64,000 nucleotides of DNA, from assembly GCA_949287305.1 (NCBI GenBank), contig CASEFX010000008.1, positions 59,756-123,755 of the forward strand, written 5' to 3'. The position numbers and the translations under genes were made by a program. Origin of the DNA: an uncultured Sutterella sp. (GTDB taxonomy: Bacteria > Pseudomonadota > Gammaproteobacteria > Burkholderiales > Burkholderiaceae_F). Numbering within the stretch: the first letter of the stretch is position 1; the number at the start of each line of letters is the position of its first letter. The notes beneath the pieces were generated by a model that had not been told where the DNA came from, ran no database searches, and saw only the letters and a program-made list of their open reading frames with translations. Positions 25,312 to 33,711 of this stretch are shown here, in pieces.

Positions 25312-26623
25312 ACGTACACCCCCGCTTGCGCGAGGAAAAGTTCCGCACCCGCCCGTGCAATAGCAACAGATTGAAACACCCCCGCTTACGCAGGGAAGGC
25401 TTCTCGCTCCACTGAATCCAGCTGCCAGAGTTAGAAACACCCCCGCTTAGGCGGGGAAGACTGGGATTCATGCCCCAGCAGAAGTACCCCTTGGGAAACA
25501 CCCCCGCTTACGCGGGGAAGACTGTGTGTCATTTAAGCCTCGTGGGGCGCGGGTGGAAACACCCCCGCTTACGCGGGGAAGACCAGGCAGAACTACTCTG
25601 TGGATTCTTATATCCAGAAACACCCCCGCTTACGCGGGGAAGACCTCTGAAAGCCCGTCAGGCGGGCGGGCAAAGTGGAAACACCCCCGCTTACGCGGGG
25701 AAGACTCGTCGGGTCCAACCCAAGGGCGGAAGAGAATCGGAAACACCCCCGCTTACGCGGGGAAGACACATGCGGCGAGTTGCGCGTGCTGAGCGTCGAG
25801 GAAACACCCCCGCTTACGCGGGGAAGACCTGCCTCAGCTTGCGCCTTGGCCGCGGAGATTGGAAACACCCCCGCTTACGCGGGGAAGACCCGAGCGCATC
25901 TTTGACGCCCTCGTGAAGGAGGGAAACACCCCCGCTTACGCGGGGAAGACTCGATCACGATCTGCGCGTACGCCGCGGGCGAGGAAACACCCCCGCTTAC
26001 GCGGGGAAGACTCGCAACGAATCGTGTAAAGGTTCTTCGTCACGGAAACACCCCCGCTTACGCGGGGAAGACCCCATCGGCGACTTGACAGTGTCGTGCC
26101 CGTTGGAAACACCCCCGCTTACGCGGGGAAGACATTCCTTGCGCGGGCTTCCGCCACTCTCGAAGGGAAACACCCCCGCTTACGCGGGGAAGACGAGAAG
26201 ATCCCCTCGGAGAAGGCCGACTTGACGGAAACACCCCCGCTTACGCGGGGAAGACCTCGTCACTCAGTGTGGCGGGGCCCCTTTTCTCAGAAACACCCCC
26301 GCTTACGCGGGGAAGACATCTTCCAGGCTTCGCGAGCGTCCCCCGTCAGAGAAACACCCCCGCTTACGCGGGGAAGACGTGCGGATCGTGTGCAAGTAGC
26401 CGTCCGTTTTGGAAACACCCCCGCTTACGCGGGGAAGACTGGATCGGCGAACGTCATATACGAACACGCTCGGAAACACCCCCGCTTACGCGGGGAAGAC
26501 CGCCCGACAAAATCCACGCCTGGAATGCGATCTGGAAACACCCCCGCTTACGCGGGGAAGACATTGAAGGTCGACAAAATGATTAAAATCTTCTGGAAAC
26601 ACCCCCGCTTACGCGGGGAAGAC
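25312..26623 (-). CRISPR. Type I-E CRISPR array, 22 repeats and 21 spacers
   Basis: In crRNA sense (minus strand) the repeat is a 29-mer, GTCTTCCCCGCG-TAAGCGGGGGTGTTTCC, with hairpin arms CCCCGC/GCGGGG and 3' handle GTGTTTCC. Repeat starts on the plus strand: 25312, 25372, 25433, 25494, 25555, 25616, 25677, 25739, 25800, 25861, 25922, 25983, 26044, 26105, 26166, 26227, 26289, 26350, 26411, 26472, 26534, 26595. Spacers are 32 bases, three are 33 and the most leader-distal is 31. The leader side is at 26623 (next to cas5e): the repeats degenerate progressively at the other end (25312, 25372, 25433). The last repeat base in crRNA sense is variable (mostly C, sometimes T, once A), as expected if it derives from the PAM. 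The three leader-distal spacers resemble fdnG. Confidence 0.98.
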
Positions 26624-26682
26624 AGCAACATTTTGTGTAAAAACATTCGTTAAAACACATAATGTGCCGTTAAATACCAATC
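26624..26682 (-). promoter_or_regulatory. Short AT-rich CRISPR leader
   Basis: The 59 bases between the cas5e stop and the first repeat are AT-rich (e.g. CACATTATGTG, TTTTTACACAAAATG in crRNA sense). This is where a leader with promoter and integration signals should be; it is unusually short, so part of the signals may lie inside cas5e or the array may be read from the cas promoter. Confidence 0.55.
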
Positions 26683-27402
26683 TTAGCGTTTTCCACTAAG
26701 ATTCATGACCTTGACGTAACGCCCCACATACTTTTTATGCTCGCCAAACTCTACGGGAACATCGTATAGCAACATGCCCTCCAGATCTTCGGAAGAGGTT
26801 TCCGATACTTTTGTCACTACGGATCGCTTCTCCGAATCATCTATTTCTAAACTTTCCGTCAAAGCCTGAAAGGCCTCTTCGTAAGTTCCGAAAATTCCCT
26901 GGTAGACCAGGCAACTTGGCACACAAGACTTACGTCCCAAATAGATATCCCATTTCGGACACTTCAGACCAGAGACGAATTCTTCACGGAACCTTACGGG
27001 GATCTCCAAGATTACCGCAAAATCAGCATCTTGCAAAAACAACCGATAAGTCATCTTAGAGCCACTTACATTTTGAGCCGATTTTCCTTCGTATGTTTTA
27101 GGAATCAGTAACTTTTCCCAAGGATCGTTTTTATCGTATGCCGAACCGATCATCTGCATGTCGTTGAGGTAACTCTTCTCCGCCTTGCCGGAGAGTTCAA
27201 AGACCGTCATCGGCAAGGCGTTGCAAAGGGCAAGCCGCTCCCTTTGAGGACCGCCAAGACCGCAGGCGCAGAAGATCATGCCCAAAACACCCGATTTGGT
27301 TGGGAAGGGTAACGTCCCTCTTTGCCAGAATCTCGAACGGTCCCCCCAGCTTTGAAGGGGACCCTCAAGACGGAGCAGTAAAAAAGCTCTGTCCGTTGTC
27401 AT
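26683..27402 (-). CDS. cas5e: Type I-E Cascade subunit Cas5e (CasD)
   Basis: 239 residues, opening MTTDRAFLLLRLEGPLQSWG, then PFPTKSGVLGMIFCACGL, the glycine-containing N-terminal RAMP pattern of Cas5e. It binds the 5' handle of crRNA in Cascade. The start overlaps the cas7e stop by four bases (ATGA). Downstream there is no further cas gene but the array leader, an unusual arrangement for I-E loci where cas6e and cas1-cas2 normally follow. Confidence 0.92.
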   Translation of the reverse strand: MTTDRAFLLLRLEGPLQSWGDRSRFWQRGTLPFPTKSGVLGMIFCACGLGGPQRERLALCNALPMTVFELSGKAEKSYLNDMQMIGSAYDKNDPWEKLLIPKTYEGKSAQNVSGSKMTYRLFLQDADFAVILEIPVRFREEFVSGLKCPKWDIYLGRKSCVPSCLVYQGIFGTYEEAFQALTESLEIDDSEKRSVVTKVSETSSEDLEGMLLYDVPVEFGEHKKYVGRYVKVMNLSGKR

Positions 27403-28442
27403 TTCTCAATCGCCTCCATGACCTGATCGATCACTTCGTCAATACTTGTCTCATCGGAAAAGACCACGCGTTTTTTCAGACCGTAGAGTGACCCGGCCTG
27501 TTTTTCCTGAACGGTAAGTTGTTCTTCCAACGCCTTAATACTCGGCGTCAGGTAACCGCTCACCCGACCGCTCACGACGGGCTTGTCAAAGGAGCACTGC
27601 ATTCTCTGTCCGTTTCGCACCAGGACCTGAGCGTAATCCCAGAGGCAGGAGGCCGACATCGTAGCCTGACGAGCTCCGGGGACTGCCAAGTAGAGCGCCT
27701 TGATGAAGGAGGAGACGGCATAGCTCAGATCTTCATCCGATTCAATGCCGAGCGTTTCCTTTAGTTGCTCAACATTGAGCGAAATGTAACGGTAGTACGT
27801 CGCCGAAGTAAATTCCGTCGTACCCATATGACTGGACTTAGATCCAATTTCACAGTCATCCAATGCTGTGAAAAAATCCAGATCCTGAATTACTTCGTGC
27901 GTTGAAAAGGCGTGACTAAAACTTGCTGCGGCTTCGATATTCATAGACGGTGCTTTAGCCACCATCCGGCCGAACAAACCGATATCTAGACCGTCTTGTA
28001 CGGTTGCCAAAGACACCTTCTTAAACATCTTCGGTTCTTTCTTCTGCTTCTTGAGTTTCTCGGCTTCCTTTTGCAAGACTTCTGCATCGCAATTTTTCTT
28101 CTCAATCAGCTGAGCGAGCTCCGTGTACTCAGAATCAGACAAGAAAATCAAAGAATCATCCGAGAGTTGACCGCCAACCACTTGAGCGCAGGCAATCGCT
28201 TTCGATTCCTCGCAGCCTCGCGAAACAAGTTTCTCCGCCAGCGTCTCAACGATTTTCTTCGTACGCAAACCAAGCTTTACACCAAGGTCGTGCATCTGAA
28301 GGCGCACGGCGCGCTTCCAGGCCTGCGAGCTCACGCGGGCACGCGTCACGCCTCCGATCACGCAGGATTTTGGACTGCCCGTGTCATCGCGATTCAGACA
28401 AGAGACGGGGAAGGACTGCAAAATGTGAAATTCAATGATCAT
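27399..28442 (-). CDS. cas7e: Type I-E Cascade backbone subunit Cas7e (CasC)
   Basis: 347 residues. Starts MIIEFHILQSFPVSCLNRDD followed by TGSPKSCVIGGVTRARVSSQAWKRAVR, the standard Cas7e opening that contacts crRNA; SHAFSTHEVIQDLDFFTALDD and GARQATMSASCLWDYAQVLVR further on. Six copies form the crRNA-bound Cascade backbone. A lysine-rich stretch (EKLKKQKKEPKMFKK, about 127-141) lies in the middle. The start is 21 bases after the cas6e stop. Confidence 0.93.
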   Translation of the reverse strand: MIIEFHILQSFPVSCLNRDDTGSPKSCVIGGVTRARVSSQAWKRAVRLQMHDLGVKLGLRTKKIVETLAEKLVSRGCEESKAIACAQVVGGQLSDDSLIFLSDSEYTELAQLIEKKNCDAEVLQKEAEKLKKQKKEPKMFKKVSLATVQDGLDIGLFGRMVAKAPSMNIEAAASFSHAFSTHEVIQDLDFFTALDDCEIGSKSSHMGTTEFTSATYYRYISLNVEQLKETLGIESDEDLSYAVSSFIKALYLAVPGARQATMSASCLWDYAQVLVRNGQRMQCSFDKPVVSGRVSGYLTPSIKALEEQLTVQEKQAGSLYGLKKRVVFSDETSIDEVIDQVMEAIEK

Positions 28443-28463
28443 GGCGTTGAGCCTCTCTGAAAG

Positions 28464-29075
28464 TTATTGCAAAGAAATGGGAATGATCTGCATGAGACCG
28501 TAGCCGAAGGCTTTGCCCCGGCCGAAACCGTTGGCTACGGATTGTTTGAATCGGTTCGCATCGAGCACCCGGACGATGCCGTCCACACGAAGTTCGGCAA
28601 AGGTCACGCGATGTCCCTCCTTCACAAAGCGGGTCGCGCCGTAGCGGCCGATCTGCAAGTGAGTGAAGGCAAACCCCGAACGCTTGGCCTTGTCGTGAAG
28701 CCAGTTTTCCAACTCGCCGCGCGGCACCGCCTGACGACGACCGTCAACACATCGACAGGGATTGACGTCCATCCGAATACGATAGATTTCATGCTCCAAA
28801 AAGGAGTCGGGAAGCTTTTTAACCATCACACAGACGTCGTCGGGTAAGTCCTCCGTCAAAGGAGGACGATTGCCGAGAAGCAACACTTCCCGCCCCGCAA
28901 GATGTTCTCCACGGTCCGCCCACTGCACGCCGCGCGCAAACGGGCCTTTCCCGTCAGTTTCACGACACGGATACAGGTCGAGCACCATGCGGTGAAGCGA
29001 GTAGCGATCCCTAATCCGAAGTCTCGCCATGGCAGTAGGTTTTAGGATGATTTTCCCGGCATACAGTTCACTCAT
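28464..29075 (-). CDS. cas6e: Type I-E crRNA-processing endoribonuclease Cas6e (CasE)
   Basis: 203 residues. YAGKIILKPTAMARLRIRDR, then YSLHRMVLDLYPC near residue 25-37 (the histidine is at the position of the catalytic His of CasE), and the glycine-rich end SVANGFGRGKAFGYGLMQII. Cas6e cuts within each repeat and keeps the 3' hairpin. The gene overlaps cse2 by eight bases and precedes cas7e; in E. coli and most I-E loci casE follows casD, so this position is unusual. Confidence 0.9.
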   Translation of the reverse strand: MSELYAGKIILKPTAMARLRIRDRYSLHRMVLDLYPCRETDGKGPFARGVQWADRGEHLAGREVLLLGNRPPLTEDLPDDVCVMVKKLPDSFLEHEIYRIRMDVNPCRCVDGRRQAVPRGELENWLHDKAKRSGFAFTHLQIGRYGATRFVKEGHRVTFAELRVDGIVRVLDANRFKQSVANGFGRGKAFGYGLMQIIPISLQ

Positions 29076-29643
29076 CTCCCTCTCCCTCTTCTTTTTCGAA
29101 ATCCGGCTTCCGCGCCCTGTCCTGGATAGAACGATAGAAATCCTTCACCCATCGAGCCTTTACCGCATCTCTACAATCGTCACCGAATTGAAACTGAATC
29201 AAATCATCTAAAAGCTTTATGTAGTCCAATTCACCTGGCCTGCGGGTCCGAATAAGACGAAGGTACGGACGCAATACACGACACAGTTCGGAAACGTCGC
29301 GACATACTAGGAGTCGTCGCAAACGTACCGTTGCAGGGTGTTGCTCCAATTTTTGTTCATCCAACAACTTTTCGTTCTTTTCATCACCCCACGCAAGGGG
29401 GAGCAATTTTCCAAAGGAATACGTACCGTTTATTTCCTTTTCCTCAAGGGCTATAGAATTCCCTATTAAGACATACACGGAACGAATATCTTCATATCCT
29501 ATATCACAAAAAGAAACAAGATCCCCCCATATAGCAGTTTCCCGGACACCACTCCCAGCATTTCTCATACGAGAACGAAAACTGGCGTCATCCTTTTTTC
29601 TACGAAAAACATACTCAACAAATGCCTTAGCTCCTTCAGTCAT
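29068..29643 (-). CDS. cse2: Type I-E Cascade small subunit Cse2 (CasB)
   Basis: 191 residues, helical and charged. RRKKDDASFRSRMRNAGSG near residue 14-32 and RLRRLLVCRDVSELCRVLRP near 110-130 match the Cse2 plan (compare the conserved R-R and L-R-R-L-L motifs). Cse2 dimers hold the displaced DNA strand. The start is five bases after the cse1 stop. Base composition is distinctly AT-rich compared with cas3 and the host flanks. The C-terminus is acidic (DFEKEEGEGDE). Confidence 0.85.
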   Translation of the reverse strand: MTEGAKAFVEYVFRRKKDDASFRSRMRNAGSGVRETAIWGDLVSFCDIGYEDIRSVYVLIGNSIALEEKEINGTYSFGKLLPLAWGDEKNEKLLDEQKLEQHPATVRLRRLLVCRDVSELCRVLRPYLRLIRTRRPGELDYIKLLDDLIQFQFGDDCRDAVKARWVKDFYRSIQDRARKPDFEKEEGEGDE

Positions 29644-29647
29644 TCAC

Positions 29648-31162
29648 TCAACCCCTCTCATAAATCCCATAAAACTTCGGTTCATTCTTGCAGTTTGCCA
29701 ATAACTGTCTCGGCGTATTACTAGGGCAACTCCTTCTAAACACATCCAATGCAATTCTACAAATTTCTTCATGAAGATTTCTAGCATCCAATCCTTCACA
29801 CACTCGAATCAACTCAGAAGCCAATTCTCCGCACCGGGACCAAAATCTTTCTCGAACACGTTGAGTTTGCTTACTCAACTTTATCTTCTTAGATTTAAGT
29901 TTCTCGATATCTTGATTAGATGAGTTTTTATCTCTTGAAGCGCTACCACAAGATTGAAAATACCTCTCTGATGCATTTACCAAACGTTCAGCAACCTGTT
30001 TTAAACAATCCATCTCAACTTGATAGCGCACATAAAACAGCGACAAACGAAAATCTCTAGAAAACCTAATTTCAGAATCAACCACATCATCTTTCATACT
30101 CAAAAATTGTTCCTTGCCTTGAGATGAAACCTGCAATCCAAAACACCACAAACCAGTCAAGTTAGATTTTCTCGCATTAGCAAATTTTACATTTAAACAT
30201 TGATAATCAGGAGTTGGAGCACAAAAATTCAAAATTGAATCCAGTTGTCTCCACGGCTGATTCATAGTGTTTGCCGCTAGAGCACCGTAGAGATGTTGCT
30301 TTACACCACTCTCCTTTCTCACGGTTACTGAAAAATCGACATGCCCTGTAGACACATCTGGCATAACAACGCCACTCGTGGAATGAAGAATCTCTCCATC
30401 TAAAAAACAAAACCGAATCATTGGGATAAGATGACCAAAATAAGAGCGGCTCAATCTCCTTGCCACCTCATCATCTTCCATCGGTAAAGCTTCCCAGGGA
30501 GGGATACCTATCTCATCCACATAAGCAACTTCTTCGAGCAATTCTTCCGACATCAAAGAAAGACGCAATGTCTCAAAAAAAGTATCTCCCAACACAAATG
30601 TATGTAAGACCCCCTCCTTGCCAAGAGCTGGGCAAAGCGGCGCCACCGCATTTTTATTAAATCCTTTCCTAAGCACTATCTTAGAATCTATTTTTGTGCG
30701 AAAATAGGACATTATACAATGCATCAAAACAATTTTTGTTTTTCTAGCATCGTCCAAATCCTCCTCCATCACATTCGACTGAAAAACTACAGTTGTATTA
30801 CCAGAGCTTGCACCTGGAACATACGCAGAGATAGGAAGTTGTTTATCTTTCGAAGCTCGGATATCAGGATATTGTAGAAAGGGACGTTCAGGATCATAGA
30901 GATCGAAGAGTTCCCGTTTTTCTTCTAGATAACGGAGGACAGCCGAACAAAGCCCATCGTCATCCAATTTCTCCCATTCCTTTTCCGTTTTTAATCGACA
31001 AGCTGCCTGACAAACCGCAATAAGAAAACGAAACAGACAAAAACGATCAATCGAATTTTCCTGTAACGCAACCGTTCCGCTTTCCTGAAAAATAGACCGT
31101 AAGCTCAGGACACCTCGGTTCGTACGAATCCACGGTTCATCCACCAAATTAAAACTTTTCAT
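29648..31162 (-). CDS. cse1: Type I-E Cascade large subunit Cse1 (CasA/Cas8e)
   Basis: 504 residues from ATG 31162 (MKSFNLVDEPWIRTNRGVLS; a GTG at 31168 is the alternative). FNLVDEPWI is the Cse1 signature; FLQYPD near 113 is also typical. Cse1 recognises the PAM and recruits Cas3. This is the most AT-rich gene of the locus. A lysine-rich segment (ELKSKKIKLSK type, about 420-430) is seen. Only 53 bases separate it from cas3, so one transcript is likely. Confidence 0.92.
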   Translation of the reverse strand: MKSFNLVDEPWIRTNRGVLSLRSIFQESGTVALQENSIDRFCLFRFLIAVCQAACRLKTEKEWEKLDDDGLCSAVLRYLEEKRELFDLYDPERPFLQYPDIRASKDKQLPISAYVPGASSGNTTVVFQSNVMEEDLDDARKTKIVLMHCIMSYFRTKIDSKIVLRKGFNKNAVAPLCPALGKEGVLHTFVLGDTFFETLRLSLMSEELLEEVAYVDEIGIPPWEALPMEDDEVARRLSRSYFGHLIPMIRFCFLDGEILHSTSGVVMPDVSTGHVDFSVTVRKESGVKQHLYGALAANTMNQPWRQLDSILNFCAPTPDYQCLNVKFANARKSNLTGLWCFGLQVSSQGKEQFLSMKDDVVDSEIRFSRDFRLSLFYVRYQVEMDCLKQVAERLVNASERYFQSCGSASRDKNSSNQDIEKLKSKKIKLSKQTQRVRERFWSRCGELASELIRVCEGLDARNLHEEICRIALDVFRRSCPSNTPRQLLANCKNEPKFYGIYERG

Positions 31163-31215
31163 CTCCACTCCAACGTTTCGTTGATCGGTTCAGACCATTG
31201 TTCATCATTCATGCG

Positions 31216-33711
31216 TCACTTCACGTCGCATTCAAACCAAAGTCCGAATTTTTTCGAATACCGGCCGTCCGAGTTGCCCGTGAGAGGATCGATCATGCGT
31301 TCTTCCTCCAGCAAACGCAACGGCATCGACGAAAACCGTCCTGCGCTTTGGAAGAAATGACGCACCTTTTCAGGCCACCCGTCCCAAGACTTGCAGGTGC
31401 AGCCTGAGAAGATCCGCTCGGAACGAAGAATCCGCTCTTCCGCCCAGACGGCCAGTTCTCCAGGATTCTCGGGAATTGGGTCGAGTTCCAATTTTCGGAT
31501 CACCAACACTTCGTGTGTCGGCAACTCGATATATCGCGTCAAAGGTTCCTCTCGTTCGGACTGCCGATTGGTTTCCGCACTCTCGGCCGCTGCAATTTTC
31601 CTTTCGCTGTCCTCTTCCATTTCCGTCTGCAGACGATACATGACGGGATTTTCGGACTCATCCCGCTTTTCGTAGACACGCTCGAGAAGTTCTCTCACCG
31701 ATCCTGGGAAAGGCTGCGCTCTGTCCGTCGGCAAAGAGCGCAACACCTCGTATGTTCTGGCGAGCACATAGGGGTAATAGACGAAACTCGGGAACGGACA
31801 ATCGGGATCGTCGGACGGATCTTTCAGGATCACAGTCTCGGCACGCGTACAGGCAGCAGGGCGGGGTGTATCGGCGTGTCGCCAAAGACGACCGATTCGC
31901 TGGACCAACAGGTCGAACGGAGCAAGGCGACTCACCAGAAAATCCGCGTCCAGATCCAATGACTGTTCGAGCACCTGGGTTCCGACCAGAACCGAACCCG
32001 TTCCTTGGTTGCGGGAACCTTTACCGGCTTTACCGTACGTGCTCGTCCAATACGTTTCGTTTTCCCGACGCTCGACGGGACGGAATTTGGAATGCAGAAG
32101 ACCGAAGGGAAGTCCCATCGACTGAAAACGCCGGGCGACGTCCTGCGCCTTTCTCACGGTGTTCTCGATCCAGAGGACCCGTTCTCCGCTTTGCACTCTG
32201 CGGACCACCTCTTCGAAAATCGGTTCTTCTTGTTCGCTCAGGCGCAACCAAACGGGGTGGTTTTCTTGAGGAGCGACCGTCCACTCGCGGACCGAAATTT
32301 CATCGGTCTTCACCGTGCAACGCAGTGCGGAGCGGTATTGCTTCCAGACGGAAGGATCTTCTTCCAAAAGACCGGCCAACGTTCCGTCGGTGAGCGTCGC
32401 ACTGAGGATGACGACGACCGCCTTCAAGGTCCTCAAATCCTGCAACAGTTTTCTGATGAGTTCCGAGGTATAGGTATCGTAGGAGTGAATTTCATCGAAA
32501 ATCACCACCTTGCCGGCCAGGCCCGCCAAACGCAACGATGAGAACCGAGCGGGAAGAGAAGCAAGTAGCGCCTGGTCTACGGTTCCGACGGAGAAGGGAG
32601 CCAACAGTGCCTGGCGGTTCGGACGGAACCAGTCTTCTCCCGGGGCCGCATCCATTCCCATGCGCAAGGCGCTGGTTCTCGCACCACTGTGCAAAAGCCG
32701 CACAGTCTTTTCCTCTCCGTACAAAGCGGCAACATACTCGCGTACGCGGTCGACCATGCGGTTGCTCGTTAGCTGCGTGGGAAGGGCAAAGTAGAGCCCG
32801 TCCGCGTCGCCTCTCGCGAGGGCCTGCGTCGCCAAGGCCAGTGCCGCTTCCGTCTTGCCGTAACCCGTCGGCGCCTCCAACACGTATATCCCAGGACCTT
32901 TGTAGAGGCTACTTACTTCAGCCTGCAGACGTCTAGGAGCGTATCCGAAAAGATCCGAAAAATCCGTCTTCTTGACTGGAGTGACGTGCTCAAAACCAGC
33001 ATCCTGCAACAACTTCGAGGCGATCTCCCGTTGCTCACCCTGCGGATACGAATTCTCCTTCCGAGAGGCGATCCAGTCGGAGAGAACCAATGCACCGGCC
33101 CACAGCTTGCGGATCACTTTATTCTCACAGATGGAATCCGAGAACTGGAGCCATTGCTCATTTCCTCCCAACTCCTTCAAGATTTCCCTGGTGAGAGCAA
33201 TGCGCCCGTTCTGCCAAAGCGGACCGCCGAGGTAAGCCTCTACGCCTAAGACCTGTGTCAACTCCTTTTCGTGATGACAACCGACCGTTTCATGCGCCAA
33301 CAAATGATTCGCATGAAGCTCAAGCAATACAGCAACACTCACGGCTTCGTGGCGGATTTCCAATTTTTCCTTCATGCGTTCAGACAGCCCCGATTCCAAC
33401 AAACGGAACCACGAAGGATCTACGTCAAACGCGTCAAACCACAGCCGCTTGTCTTCTTCCGACACATGCTTCAAAAGCTTATTAAGGAAAAGGGGATTGG
33501 CTTTCCCGACATCGTGCGCACCAATCAAGCCAACTAAAGTCTCAGGAAGTAACTCGTCTAAAGCATTCCAACGTCGCAAGGTGCGAAATTGACGGAACAC
33601 CTCGCCCGCGAGGAGGCCATGCTGGAGCACACTGACGCCGAGCTCGGTCTTTCCGTCAACGGCGACGGTTTTAGCGGGAAATGTTCCCCATGCGGTCTCT
33701 TCAATCATCAT
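31216..33711 (-). CDS. cas3: CRISPR-associated helicase/nuclease Cas3, type I-E
   Basis: About 831 residues from ATG 33711 (MMIEETAWGTFPAKTV), the position matching the usual Cas3 opening; the frame is open to 33813 with further ATG 33783 and GTG 33813 choices. HD nuclease domain first: LQHGLLAGEVFR and GLIGAHDVGKANPLF. The helicase follows: Walker A EAPTGYGKTEAALALA, DEIH box VVIFDEIHSYD, VILSATLTDG, and motif VI FDLLVQRIGRLWRHAD. Cas3 degrades the target DNA after Cascade binding. It is more GC-rich than cse1 and cse2. It heads the cas series and is divergent from fdnG. Confidence 0.93.
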   Translation of the reverse strand: MMIEETAWGTFPAKTVAVDGKTELGVSVLQHGLLAGEVFRQFRTLRRWNALDELLPETLVGLIGAHDVGKANPLFLNKLLKHVSEEDKRLWFDAFDVDPSWFRLLESGLSERMKEKLEIRHEAVSVAVLLELHANHLLAHETVGCHHEKELTQVLGVEAYLGGPLWQNGRIALTREILKELGGNEQWLQFSDSICENKVIRKLWAGALVLSDWIASRKENSYPQGEQREIASKLLQDAGFEHVTPVKKTDFSDLFGYAPRRLQAEVSSLYKGPGIYVLEAPTGYGKTEAALALATQALARGDADGLYFALPTQLTSNRMVDRVREYVAALYGEEKTVRLLHSGARTSALRMGMDAAPGEDWFRPNRQALLAPFSVGTVDQALLASLPARFSSLRLAGLAGKVVIFDEIHSYDTYTSELIRKLLQDLRTLKAVVVILSATLTDGTLAGLLEEDPSVWKQYRSALRCTVKTDEISVREWTVAPQENHPVWLRLSEQEEPIFEEVVRRVQSGERVLWIENTVRKAQDVARRFQSMGLPFGLLHSKFRPVERRENETYWTSTYGKAGKGSRNQGTGSVLVGTQVLEQSLDLDADFLVSRLAPFDLLVQRIGRLWRHADTPRPAACTRAETVILKDPSDDPDCPFPSFVYYPYVLARTYEVLRSLPTDRAQPFPGSVRELLERVYEKRDESENPVMYRLQTEMEEDSERKIAAAESAETNRQSEREEPLTRYIELPTHEVLVIRKLELDPIPENPGELAVWAEERILRSERIFSGCTCKSWDGWPEKVRHFFQSAGRFSSMPLRLLEEERMIDPLTGNSDGRYSKKFGLWFECDVK

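Noticed and set aside
25523..25554. Fourth leader-distal spacer as another fdnG match (13 of the first 16 bases like 35328-35343, PRxTR)
   Set aside because: The similarity ends after 16 bases and the frame runs into a stop; not distinguishable from chance in GC-rich DNA.
25584..25615. Fifth leader-distal spacer as an fdnH match (GYKNPQSSSA against SYQNPPNL)
   Set aside because: Only about half of the bases agree by hand count; suggestive in context, but too weak to claim.
25470..26653. Open frames repeating the peptide NTPAYAGKT
   Set aside because: This is the CRISPR repeat read as protein; spacing and sequence are those of the array.
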